Positions 1 through 5,730 of a stretch of 5,841 nucleotides of DNA are shown in pieces (the stretch's first letter is position 1; the number at the start of each line of letters is the position of its first letter). The notes under the pieces are model-generated. The model was not told the DNA's origin. It ran no database searches and saw only the letters and a program-made list of their open reading frames with translations. Source of the DNA: Xanthobacteraceae bacterium (lineage in GTDB: Bacteria; Pseudomonadota; Alphaproteobacteria; Rhizobiales; Xanthobacteraceae); NCBI GenBank assembly GCA_030043175.1, contig JASHYD010000340.1:1-5841 (forward strand), in the 5' to 3' direction. A program made the position numbers and the translations under genes.

Positions 1-889
1 GTGGCACAGGGATATCGATCAACGTGTAGCCCTGCGACTGCATCTCGCTCAGGCGGCCGCCGATCAGCACGACGACATCGGAGGCTTTCACCCGCGCGGT
101 CAGCTTCGGATTGGCGCCGATGCCGAGGTCGCCTGCATAATTGGGATGCAGCGCGTGGAAGAGGTGGGCGCGACGAAACGTGGTGGCAACCGGAACCGCG
201 AAACGCTCCGCGAATCGCGCGATCGCAGCGCAGCCGGCTTCGGTCCAACGGCTGCCCCCGATCAAAAACATCGGTCGTTCGGACTTGACGAGCAGGGTGG
301 TAAACTCGTCCATCTCGCTACGACCCGGCGATGCCTCGACCGGCTGATAGGGCGGCGCGTCGGCGACCGCAACCCGTTCCGTCAGCATATCCTCCGGCAG
401 CGCGACCACGACCGGGCCGGGTCGGCCGTTGGCCGCCATGTGAAAGGCCCTGGACACGATTTCCGGCACGCGGGCCGGATCGTCGATCTCGGTCGTCCAC
501 TTGGTCATGGAGCCGAACACCGCGCGATAGTCGAGTTCCTGGAACGCCTCCCGTCCCCGCATGCGGCGCGCAACCTGCCCGACGAACATGATCATCGGGG
601 TGGAGTCCTGGTGCGCGATGTGGATACCTGCGGAGGCGTTGGTGGCGCCCGGACCGCGGGTGACAAAGCAGACGCCGGGCCGGCCGGTCGCCTTGCCCGC
701 CGCTTCCGCCATGATGGCGGCGCCGCCTTCCTGGCGGCACACCGTGACCGCAAGATCGCGGTCGTGGAATGCATCCAGAACTGCGAGATAGCTCTCGCCA
801 GGCACGCAGAAAGCATGACGCACGCCGTTGACGACCAGCTGGTCGACGATGAGTTCGGCGGCCGTGCGCATATTGTCCTTGGCAATCAT
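1..889 (-). CDS. Thiamine pyrophosphate-binding enzyme, acetolactate synthase-like superfamily (partial, N-terminal 296 residues)
   Basis: The gene reads leftward from an ATG at 889 and runs off the window with no stop, giving 296 residues. Residues 7-175 form a typical TPP-enzyme N-terminal (Pyr) domain. It carries CVPGESYLAVLDA (28-40), the RQEGGAA block with the conserved Glu54 that activates the cofactor's aminopyrimidine, FVTRGPGATNASAGIH (75-90), QDSTPMIMFVGQ (94-105) and GRPGPVVVALPEDML (155-169). From about residue 190 the central domain begins (GDLGIGANPKL, 253-263; VVVLIGGRLSE, 272-282). The C-terminal TPP/Mg-binding domain lies outside the window. Known relatives decarboxylate or carboligate 2-oxo acids (acetolactate synthase, sulfoacetaldehyde acetyltransferase, benzoylformate decarboxylase). 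The exact substrate cannot be told here, and this looks like one of the many unassigned paralogues rather than biosynthetic IlvB. An AGGAAG at 898-903, 8 nt upstream, supports the 889 start; ATG 871 is an alternative. Expected to be cytoplasmic. Confidence 0.93.
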   Translation of the reverse strand, partial: MIAKDNMRTAAELIVDQLVVNGVRHAFCVPGESYLAVLDAFHDRDLAVTVCRQEGGAAIMAEAAGKATGRPGVCFVTRGPGATNASAGIHIAHQDSTPMIMFVGQVARRMRGREAFQELDYRAVFGSMTKWTTEIDDPARVPEIVSRAFHMAANGRPGPVVVALPEDMLTERVAVADAPPYQPVEASPGRSEMDEFTTLLVKSERPMFLIGGSRWTEAGCAAIARFAERFAVPVATTFRRAHLFHALHPNYAGDLGIGANPKLTARVKASDVVVLIGGRLSEMQSQGYTLIDIPVP

Positions 890-897
890 GGAAAAAT

Positions 898-903
898 CTT
901 CCT
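898..903 (-). promoter_or_regulatory. Ribosome binding site of the TPP-enzyme gene
   Basis: On the minus strand this reads AGGAAG, 8 nt before the ATG at 889. It is the main reason for preferring 889 over the in-frame ATG at 871. Confidence 0.6.
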
Positions 904-953
904 GTATCGCACAAATGCCCGAAGGACGTGCGACTCTCATTGGGAGCGCGACT

Positions 954-982
954 GTTATAGAGGCATCCAGGGCCGCTATCCA
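954..982 (-). promoter_or_regulatory. Candidate sigma70-type promoter of the TPP-enzyme gene
   Basis: On the minus strand, TGGATA (977-982) is followed after 17 nt by TATAAC (954-959). That is 4 of 6 matches to the -35 consensus and 5 of 6 to the -10, with ideal spacing. Transcription would begin near 947 and give a leader of about 58 nt. The call rests on sequence matching only. Confidence 0.4.
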
Positions 983-1008
983 GGCTGGCGCCGGGATGGC
1001 GCCGCCTG
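981..1008. repeat. Strong GC hairpin next to the TPP-gene promoter
   Basis: CAGGC and GGCGCC (981-985, 987-992) pair with GGCGCC and GCCTG (998-1008): 11 base pairs with a single bulged T and a GGGAT loop. It overlaps the upstream edge of the proposed -35 box. There is no T-run on either side, so it does not look like an intrinsic terminator. An operator or a simple GC-rich structure is possible. Confidence 0.5.
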
Positions 1009-1244
1009 GTCGGGCGGGAGCAAACAAGCCGGGCAGCGCGAACCCGGTTGCTGGTCCGATCATAAATTTGGGGAAATCCGCGCGCCCCCCACATGGCAAG
1101 GGATCGTCGCGCTGAACAGCTTGCTGGAACCCCTGAGATGCGAAGGTGCGCCCGCGCGCGCCTCACCCGCATGGCGCGCAGCAAGGGATCCTTCGCTCCT
1201 GCCCGCCCGCGCGGGTCGTTTTGCGCCGCAATGGGCAGCCGCTA

Positions 1245-1718
1245 TCAACCGGGGCGGATTGTGATCTTTTTTTCCTTCTTGGTCATTTCGGCCGGCTTCG
1301 GCAAGCGGACGCGCAGCACCCCCTTTTCGAACTTTGCTTCGACCTTATCGGAATCCGGCTCGTATGGAAGCGTGACGCTGCGGCTGAACAGGCCATAGCG
1401 GCGCTCCACCAGGTGCCAGTTCTTGTCCTTGTCGGCTTCGTCCCGTTCGCTTTTTTTCTCGCCGCGGATGGTCAAAACGTCCCTGGAAAGGGTGACCTCG
1501 ATGTCCTGTTCTTCGACACCGGGCAGTTCGGCCGTCACCTCGAGTCCGTCTTTGCCCTCGGAGACGTCGATCTTCGGCGCCGCAGTGCCATCGCCGAAGT
1601 ACCCCGCCAACGGGGTGCGGCGGGAAAAGTCATCGAACGTCTTTTCGATCTCGCGAAACAGCGAGCCCAAGCCTTCACTGCCACGCGTGAACATCGGTGG
1701 TAGATAGGAACCTGCCAT
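1245..1718 (-). CDS. Small heat-shock protein, Hsp20/alpha-crystallin family
   Basis: This encodes a complete 157-residue ATP-independent holdase chaperone. Such proteins form oligomers in the cytoplasm, bind unfolding proteins during heat or other stress, and pass them to DnaK/ClpB. The N-terminal arm (about 1-45) is rich in Phe and Leu (LGSLFREIEKTFDDF, 17-31). The alpha-crystallin domain follows from about 46, beginning PKIDVSE (48-54). It includes the ELPGV turn (64-68), LTIRGEKKSE (82-91), the YGLFSRSVTLP strand (108-118) and the family signature GVLRVRLPKP (133-142). The C-terminal tail KITIRPG supplies the I-x-I oligomerisation motif (152-154). The length is typical for bacterial members. 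The start is set by AGGAGG at 1724-1729, 5 nt before the ATG. Both the SD and the AUG lie in a predicted hairpin (1704-1731), and a sigma32-like promoter lies upstream (1807-1833), so heat control is likely but unproven. Confidence 0.96.
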   Translation of the reverse strand: MAGSYLPPMFTRGSEGLGSLFREIEKTFDDFSRRTPLAGYFGDGTAAPKIDVSEGKDGLEVTAELPGVEEQDIEVTLSRDVLTIRGEKKSERDEADKDKNWHLVERRYGLFSRSVTLPYEPDSDKVEAKFEKGVLRVRLPKPAEMTKKEKKITIRPG

Positions 1719-1731
1719 GATGGCCTCCTAT
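1704..1731 (-). promoter_or_regulatory. Hairpin enclosing the hsp20 Shine-Dalgarno and start codon (possible RNA thermometer)
   Basis: In the hsp20 mRNA, AUAGGAG (complement of 1725-1731) can pair with UUCCUAU in codons 4-6 (complement of 1704-1710): six Watson-Crick pairs plus one G-U. Inside it, GCC (1722-1724) pairs with GGC (1714-1716) around an AUCAU loop, leaving a 3-nt AGG bulge. Most of the SD sits in the outer stem, and the A and U of the start codon sit in the loop. RNA thermometers such as ROSE and fourU are well known before small heat-shock genes, including in Bradyrhizobium. I could not find the ROSE UYGCU element, so this may be a different type or chance pairing. Confidence 0.45.
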
Positions 1732-1760
1732 GTGAATTGTCCCGTGTAATGACCTTGACT

Positions 1761-1791
1761 CGGCCCGCTTGTAAATCGCTGATCTGGGCCG
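1761..1791 (-). repeat. Inverted repeat in the hsp20 leader
   Basis: CGGCCC (1761-1766) and GGGCCG (1786-1791) are exact reverse complements around a 19-nt AT-richer loop. In the minus-strand transcript they would form a 6-bp stem in the middle of the proposed leader. It could be the upstream hairpin of a multi-stem thermosensor, but the long loop makes it weak on its own. Confidence 0.35.
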
Positions 1792-1806
1792 CGCCGTTGC
1801 CTAGAG

Positions 1807-1833
1807 ATTGTAGCGCCACGGGTATTAGGCAAG
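1807..1833 (-). promoter_or_regulatory. Candidate sigma32 (RpoH)-type promoter of hsp20
   Basis: On the minus strand, CTTG (1830-1833) is followed after 16 nt by CTACAAT (1807-1813). Alphaproteobacterial RpoH promoters carry CTTG at -35 and a C(T)ATAT-like -10 at about this distance. Read as sigma70, TTGCCT and TACAAT would be only 14 nt apart, which is too short. Transcription would begin near 1800, leaving an 82-nt leader before the ATG at 1718. Confidence 0.4.
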
Positions 1834-1860
1834 CGCGGGCTGTGCCGCTCGACCCAACCG

Positions 1861-2256
1861 TCAGGTGGCCGTATCCACCGAAACCACGCGGAACGTGTGC
1901 AATTCGCGGTGTTCATCGCGAATGGTGACATATTCTCCCAACCGAAATACATGAGAACCGAAGCGATATCCGGCCTCCTCGTCCGCCTCGCCGCCGTTCC
2001 CGTAATCGAACACCCAGCGCGCATGCTCGGCGCCGCCGGGCTTGTGCGCAAGCTGGCCATGTTCTTCCTCGCCGTTCCAGAACCTGCGCACGCGGCAATT
2101 TTCACGATGTTTGTGCCACTGCGCGGGGTCGATGTGTCCGGCGGCGTCGAGAGGGGCTACGAATTCGTAACCATGCCGCGTCGAGCCGGACGGGAATTCC
2201 TTCGAGCGGGCGAGATTTAACCGGATGCGCTTGAAAGCGGGGGGTAACTTGGTCAT
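1861..2256 (-). CDS. Conserved hypothetical protein, 131 residues
   Basis: I do not recognise a domain of known function. It resembles a family of short uncharacterised proteins that I associate from memory with Bradyrhizobium-type genomes. It has no signal peptide or membrane segment and is rich in charged and aromatic residues, so it is probably cytoplasmic. Visible blocks are a basic N-terminus (MTKLPPAFKRIRLNLARS, 1-18), HGYEFVAPLD (28-37), HIDPAQW (41-47), CRVRRFW (54-60), HKPGGAEHARWVFDY (71-85), GYRFGSHVFRLGEYVTIRD (96-114) and a C-terminal strand HTFRVVSV (120-127). The compact, beta-rich look suggests a single small domain. GGAG 7 nt before the ATG at 2256 favours this start over the in-frame ATG at 2301, which would add 15 unlikely residues. 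The stop is 142 nt upstream of the hsp20 start on the same strand; hsp20 has its own promoter candidate. The gene is divergent from the kinase gene. Confidence 0.85.
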   Translation of the reverse strand: MTKLPPAFKRIRLNLARSKEFPSGSTRHGYEFVAPLDAAGHIDPAQWHKHRENCRVRRFWNGEEEHGQLAHKPGGAEHARWVFDYGNGGEADEEAGYRFGSHVFRLGEYVTIRDEHRELHTFRVVSVDTAT

Positions 2257-2301
2257 GGCAAATCTCCGGGCCTTGAAGGTCGCCCAACCCGGCGTTTTCA
2301 C

Positions 2302-2317
2302 GCTGGCATGCGCCAGC
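2302..2317. repeat. Perfect inverted repeat GCTGGC/GCCAGC
   Basis: A 6-bp stem with a 4-nt ATGC loop, 45 nt upstream of the hypothetical gene's start. No T-run follows on either strand, so a terminator is unlikely. Confidence 0.45.
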
Positions 2318-2340
2318 AGTACTATTTGTTAGAAAGATGG

Positions 2341-2358
2341 GTTGCCGGTCGTGGCAAC
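2341..2358. repeat. Perfect inverted repeat GTTGCC/GGCAAC
   Basis: Two 6-nt arms around GGTCGT. The 18-bp dyad in the middle of a divergent promoter region resembles the size of a typical repressor operator, but no regulator gene lies nearby to pair it with. Confidence 0.4.
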
Positions 2359-2438
2359 GCATTGATCTAGAACAGTGCGGAATGTCGCAGCAGACGGCAA
2401 TCGCAATGGGCTTCGATCAGGTAAGAAGGTGGTCCCCG

Positions 2439-3986
2439 GTGGACGTTATCGGCCAGTACGAGAATTCCCAGCGCGAGGTGTTCGCGTTCATGGCCAACCC
2501 GGCAACGCATGGGGGCGCGCCGGTGCAGCGCATCGATACCCATTCGGCGGTAGTATTTCTCGCCGGCGAGCGCGCCTTCAAGATCAAACGCGCGGTCCGC
2601 TATTCGTATCTGGATTTCTCCACACTCGCCCAACGCAAGGCCGCCTGTGAGGCGGAACTTGAAATCAACCGCGTTTTTGCGCCCGAACTTTATCTTTGCG
2701 TGATCCCTGTTACGCGCGAGAAAAACGGCTCGTTCCGGCTCGCCGGTGATGGCGAGAGTGTCGAGTGGGCAGTGGAAATGCGCCGCTTCGATGAAGCAAA
2801 GACGCTCGATCGCATGGCCGACGAGAAAGCAATCGACCTCGCGCTCGCCGACAAGCTCGCGCGCGTCATCGCCGCGACCCATAGCCGTGTTCCGCTGTTT
2901 GAAGGCGCACCCTGGATTGCGGCCCTTTCGCGCTTTATCGACGAAGCCGATGCCGCTTTCCGGACCCAACCCGACCTGTTCGATCCAGCACGGGCAGATG
3001 AACTCTGCCGTGACAGCCGCCGCGCGCTCGAAAAACTCCGACCGCTGCTCGCTGCGCGCGGCGCGGAGGGCATGGTGCGCCGCGGACATGGCGATCTTCA
3101 CCTCGCAAACGTGGCGCTCGTTAACGGCGATCCGATGCTGTTTGACGCCGTCGAATTCAGTCCGCTGATCGCCGCAGGCGACGTCCTGTACGATCTTGCC
3201 TTTCTGCTGATGGATCTCGTCGAGCGCGGCCTTGCGGCCGGCGCCAATGTGGTCCTCAACCGCTATCTCGCCGAGACACGCCGCAGGTCCGATGTCGACG
3301 CAGTTGCCGCATTGCCGTTCTTCATGTCGTTGCGCGCCGCCATCCGGGCGAACGTCACAGCATCGAGGGCGGCGGTCGCAGCCCCGAGCGACCGCGACCG
3401 GGCCCGGTCGAGCGCCACCAAATATTTCGCGCTGGCGTGCCGGTTGATCCGGCCCGCCCCGCCGGTACTCGTCGGGATCGGCGGCTTGTCAGGTACCGGC
3501 AAGTCGTTGCTTGCCGCCGGCTTGGCACCGCAGCTTGCGCCGGCGCCGGGCGCGGTCGTGCTACGCTCGGATGTCGAGCGCAAGGCGCTCGAAGGACGCC
3601 GCGAGGATGAGCGTTTGCCGAAAGAAGCCTATACGGCCGACAAGTCGGCGCGCGTCTACGCCGCGCTCGTCGAACAGGCTGCCAGGGTCATCGCGGCGGG
3701 TCACTCGGCCATCGTCGATGCGGTATTTGCGCGACCGCGCGAGCGCGACGCATTGCGCGAGGCCGCGCGGGTGGGCGGTGTCGCGTTTCATGGGCTGTTC
3801 CTGGTTGCCGACGTGACAACCCGCATGGCGCGCGTCGGAGCAAGGCGAGGCGACGCGTCGGATGCTGACAGCGCGATTGTGCGTGCTCAGGAGCGGTATG
3901 CCGCCGGGCCCAATGACTGGGAGCCGATCGATGCCTCCGGCACTCCCCAATGCACCTTGGCGCGCGCCCGCAAGATTGTAGCCTGA
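2439..3986 (+). CDS. Two-domain kinase: aminoglycoside phosphotransferase-like domain fused to a P-loop (AAA/zeta-like) kinase domain
   Basis: From GTG 2439 the product is 515 residues. The N-terminal part (about 10-330) has an APH/choline-kinase-type fold. FKIKRAV (47-53) carries the likely ATP-binding lysine, HGDLHLAN (217-224) is the catalytic loop with Asp219 and Asn224, and LFDAVEF (234-240) gives the metal-binding Asp236. The C-terminal part (about 340-515) is a P-loop kinase: Walker A GLSGTGKS (349-356), LRSDVERK (375-382 region), a Walker-B-like AIVDAVF (424-430) and an Arg-rich lid ending RRGDASDA (469-476). This pairing matches proteins annotated as bifunctional aminoglycoside phosphotransferase/ATP-binding proteins; their substrates are unknown to me, and resistance should not be assumed. 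The product is cytoplasmic, with no membrane segment. Relatives begin just before the QREVFAF block, and AGAAGG (2424-2429) precedes the GTG. In-frame ATGs at 2337, 2382 and 2406 lack good SDs, and the added codons include rare AGA, AGG and GTA. The YnfM-like gene follows 78 nt downstream. Confidence 0.88.
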   Translation: MDVIGQYENSQREVFAFMANPATHGGAPVQRIDTHSAVVFLAGERAFKIKRAVRYSYLDFSTLAQRKAACEAELEINRVFAPELYLCVIPVTREKNGSFRLAGDGESVEWAVEMRRFDEAKTLDRMADEKAIDLALADKLARVIAATHSRVPLFEGAPWIAALSRFIDEADAAFRTQPDLFDPARADELCRDSRRALEKLRPLLAARGAEGMVRRGHGDLHLANVALVNGDPMLFDAVEFSPLIAAGDVLYDLAFLLMDLVERGLAAGANVVLNRYLAETRRRSDVDAVAALPFFMSLRAAIRANVTASRAAVAAPSDRDRARSSATKYFALACRLIRPAPPVLVGIGGLSGTGKSLLAAGLAPQLAPAPGAVVLRSDVERKALEGRREDERLPKEAYTADKSARVYAALVEQAARVIAAGHSAIVDAVFARPRERDALREAARVGGVAFHGLFLVADVTTRMARVGARRGDASDADSAIVRAQERYAAGPNDWEPIDASGTPQCTLARARKIVA

Positions 3987-4030
3987 TCAGGTGCTGCGCT
4001 TTGCGCACATCCGATGATCGTGATCGTGCG

Positions 4031-4058
4031 TTGTGCTTTCCGCAGCCGCCGCTATTAA
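4031..4058 (+). promoter_or_regulatory. Candidate promoter of the MFS gene, possibly giving a leaderless mRNA
   Basis: TTGTGC (4031-4036) and TATTAA (4053-4058) are 16 nt apart. The -10 ends 6 nt before the ATG at 4065, so the expected start of transcription falls at or beside the A of the start codon. No Shine-Dalgarno is visible between 4050 and 4064. The -35 is weak (3 of 6). Confidence 0.3.
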
Positions 4059-4064
4059 GCCGGC

Positions 4065-5267
4065 ATGTCTATCGACTTTCGCCGCATTGCCGTCGCTGCC
4101 GCTGGATTCTCGACCTTCCTCCACCTTTACGCGCCTCAGGCATTGTTGCCTGAGCTCGCGCGCGAGTTCGGCGTTGGGGCCGCGCAAATCAGCGCCATGA
4201 TCACGGCCAGCACGCTCGCCATCGCCTTGACGGCGCCATTCACCGGCGCGGTCGCCGACGTACTTGGTCGCAAGCGTCTCATCACCACGGCGATGTTTGC
4301 CGTCACGGTGCCGCTTCTGATGGCGGCAATTGCGACCGCGCCGGGAACCCTCATTTTCTGGCGTTTCATCGAGGGGCTACTGCTGCCGCCGATCTTTACG
4401 GTCGTGCTTGCCTATGTGGGCGACGAGTGGCCGCCCGCCGAGGTCGCGGGGGTTGCAGGGCTTTATGTTTCCGCATCGAGTCTCGGCGGCTTCTGCGGCC
4501 GCCTGGTCCCGGGCATTATCGGCGATGTGGCCGGCTGGCGTTATGCCTTTGTGGCGATTGCGGCAATTGGGCTTGCCGGCGCCATCCTGGTGGCAGCGAA
4601 ACTGCCAAGGGAGAAGCGTTTCGTGCGCTCGGAGGGGTTCGTGGCCTCGGGCCGGCAAATGCTGCGCCATCTCGGCAACTTGCAGCTCATGGCGACCTGC
4701 GCGGTCGGCTTCGGCGTGCTGTTCAACTTCGTCGCGATTTTCACCTATGTGAGCTTCCGCCTCGCTGCGCCACCCTACAATTTCACGGCCTCCCTGCTGG
4801 GTGCGGTGTTTTTCACCTACCTGGCCGGCGCCATAGCGACGCCCTGGACCGGACGGGCCGTCATGCGCTATGGGCGGCGCACACTGATGATCGGCGTGAT
4901 TTCTGCCTGGCTGGTGGGCCTCGCGCTGCTGCTGGCGGCGCCACTCGCACTGATACTGATCGGACTTTCCGTGTGCGCCGGGTGCGGGATGCTGTGCCAG
5001 GCGACCTCGACGGGTTATGTCACGGCGAGCGCTCATGAGGGGCGCTCCTCCGCGATCGGCCTCTATGTGAGCTCTTTCTACACCGGCGGCAGCGTCGGCG
5101 GTCTGGCTGCAGGCGTGCTGTGGAGCGAGGCGGGTTGGTGGGCCGTGGTCGCCCTATCGGCGACTACGGTTGCGATCATGGGGCTCATCGTTACGTTCGT
5201 GTGGTCAGAGAAGCCCGTACCGGCGAACGTCCGCTTCGATAAGGCCAACATCCGCCCGCTTCGATGA
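4065..5267 (+). CDS. Major facilitator superfamily transporter, YnfM-like
   Basis: A 400-residue inner-membrane protein with twelve predicted helices, roughly 8-28, 41-63, 72-90, 95-118, 128-152, 160-178, 207-230, 240-262, 274-292, 295-313, 331-354 and 358-380. The central loop (179-206) is basic. MFS motif A is present in loop 2-3 as GAVADVLGRKRL (61-72) with Asp65 and Arg69, and a degenerate copy in loop 8-9 (GRAVMRYGRRTL, 263-274). GLYVSASSLGGFCGRLVPG (132-150), YLAGAIATPWTG (252-263) and the GLYVSSFYTGGSVGG block (332-346) closely resemble Escherichia coli YnfM as I recall it, so proton-driven efflux of an unknown small molecule is the best guess. The start is the only in-frame ATG before the first helix. 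It has no clear SD, and a promoter candidate sits directly upstream. The gap after the kinase gene is 78 nt with no terminator, so read-through is also possible. Confidence 0.94.
   Translation: MSIDFRRIAVAAAGFSTFLHLYAPQALLPELAREFGVGAAQISAMITASTLAIALTAPFTGAVADVLGRKRLITTAMFAVTVPLLMAAIATAPGTLIFWRFIEGLLLPPIFTVVLAYVGDEWPPAEVAGVAGLYVSASSLGGFCGRLVPGIIGDVAGWRYAFVAIAAIGLAGAILVAAKLPREKRFVRSEGFVASGRQMLRHLGNLQLMATCAVGFGVLFNFVAIFTYVSFRLAAPPYNFTASLLGAVFFTYLAGAIATPWTGRAVMRYGRRTLMIGVISAWLVGLALLLAAPLALILIGLSVCAGCGMLCQATSTGYVTASAHEGRSSAIGLYVSSFYTGGSVGGLAAGVLWSEAGWWAVVALSATTVAIMGLIVTFVWSEKPVPANVRFDKANIRPLR
5231..5265 (+). repeat. Short direct repeat at the 3' end of the MFS gene
   Basis: CCGCTTCGAT occurs at 5231-5240 and again at 5256-5265, and the match continues as AAGG versus GAGG. 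The copies are 25 nt apart, so they are read in different frames; the second copy supplies the first base of the TGA stop. It probably reflects a small local duplication or chance. Confidence 0.5.
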
Positions 5268-5630
5268 GGTGGCGAGTCTCCATGAAGAGCAGGCGAACGA
5301 CACACCCCAGCATGCGGCGGCACAGCGTTCCTGGCCAAATGACGAGTTCACCGGATGGAAGTTCGCGGCAAGGGACGGCCGAGTGTGCCGGGCCGACACG
5401 CCATGGACGCTTGTGGAATTGTCGAGAAGCGGACTGACGACTGGCCCCGCCGCTGCTTTGTTACGGCGAGCTGAGGCGGCAGTCCGTCGTCGGCCCCGGT
5501 GCATTTTCCTCAACTCGTTCATTGCGCCGGCTTACTGCGGGTGATGGAGGTGGGGTGCGGCGACGGGCCACACAGCAGCGATGGCGGTTGCGGTTGGCGT
5601 GCCTACGGGAGACGAGACCGAGAAGTTTGC

Positions 5631-5647
5631 AGGCGATGACATCGCCT
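5631..5647. repeat. Perfect inverted repeat AGGCGAT/ATCGCCT
   Basis: Two 7-nt arms with a 3-nt loop, about 90 nt upstream of the methyltransferase-like gene, with the 10-bp palindrome TTGGCGCCAA 12 nt beyond it. Possible operator or structured leader; no U-run, so not a clear terminator. Confidence 0.4.
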
Positions 5648-5722
5648 CATAGAAGTCATTGGCGCCAACCTGGGCTAACCGTGCACTGCGGCGGCCGAGA
5701 AATGATGCCACTGCGACGAGGC

Positions 5723-5730
5723 AAGGGTGA
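5723..5730 (+). promoter_or_regulatory. Ribosome binding site of the right-edge gene
   Basis: AAGGGTGA lies just before the ATG at 5735, with AAGG 8 nt from the start codon. It favours 5735 over the in-frame ATG pair at 5702 and 5705. Confidence 0.5.

Larger units (their letters stand above)
890..1244. other. Intergenic region between the TPP-enzyme and hsp20 genes
   Basis: This 355-nt stretch has no convincing coding region. It holds the RBS, promoter candidate and hairpin listed separately, plus the GC palindrome CCCGCGCGGG at 1206-1215, downstream of the hsp20 stop. No U-run follows that palindrome, so it is not called a terminator. Long open frames cross the region on both strands, but they have the atypical Arg/Ala/Pro-rich composition expected of chance frames in GC-rich DNA. 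Confidence 0.6.
2257..2438. other. Divergent intergenic region with inverted repeats
   Basis: This separates the hypothetical gene (minus) from the kinase fusion (plus). It contains the perfect inverted repeat GCTGGC-ATGC-GCCAGC at 2302-2317 and GTTGCC-GGTCGT-GGCAAC at 2341-2358. On the minus strand there is also a small GCGT-GAAA-ACGC stem with a GNRA-type loop (complement of 2292-2303). No convincing -35/-10 pair stands out on either strand. The repeats could be operators or leader structures. If the kinase starts at an upstream ATG (2382 or 2406), the right part would be coding. Confidence 0.4.

Noticed and set aside
318..1184. 288-codon open frame on the minus strand
   Set aside because: It is the wrong frame of the same region. 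The correct frame from 889 gives a clean TPP-enzyme sequence.
1206..1215. CCCGCGCGGG palindrome as the hsp20 terminator
   Set aside because: No U-run follows in the minus-strand direction, so an intrinsic terminator cannot be supported.
146..1264. 372-codon open frame on the plus strand
   Set aside because: It lies opposite the TPP-enzyme gene, whose minus-strand translation shows clear family motifs. Its product has no domain and the skewed composition of an antisense frame in GC-rich DNA.
1719..1800. A classical ROSE RNA thermometer in the hsp20 leader
   Set aside because: The UYGCU element that pairs with the SD in ROSE was not found. Only the different hairpin at 1704-1731 is reported.
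2367..3101. 244-codon antisense frame within the kinase gene
   Set aside because: It overlaps the conserved APH-like domain coding sequence and shows no domain of its own.
3987..4030. Possible terminator after the kinase gene (GTG...GCGC-TTT-GCGCAC)
   Set aside because: The stem is short and bulged, and no U-run follows.
4377..5036. 219-codon antisense frame within the MFS gene
   Set aside because: Rich in His, Gln and Arg, it is the usual complement of transmembrane-coding DNA, and the MFS product is unambiguous.
5170..5544. Open frame crossing the end of the MFS gene into the gap, and the antisense frame at 5205-5522
   Set aside because: There is no ribosome site, no recognisable domain, and half of each overlaps the transporter. 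I cannot support either as a gene.
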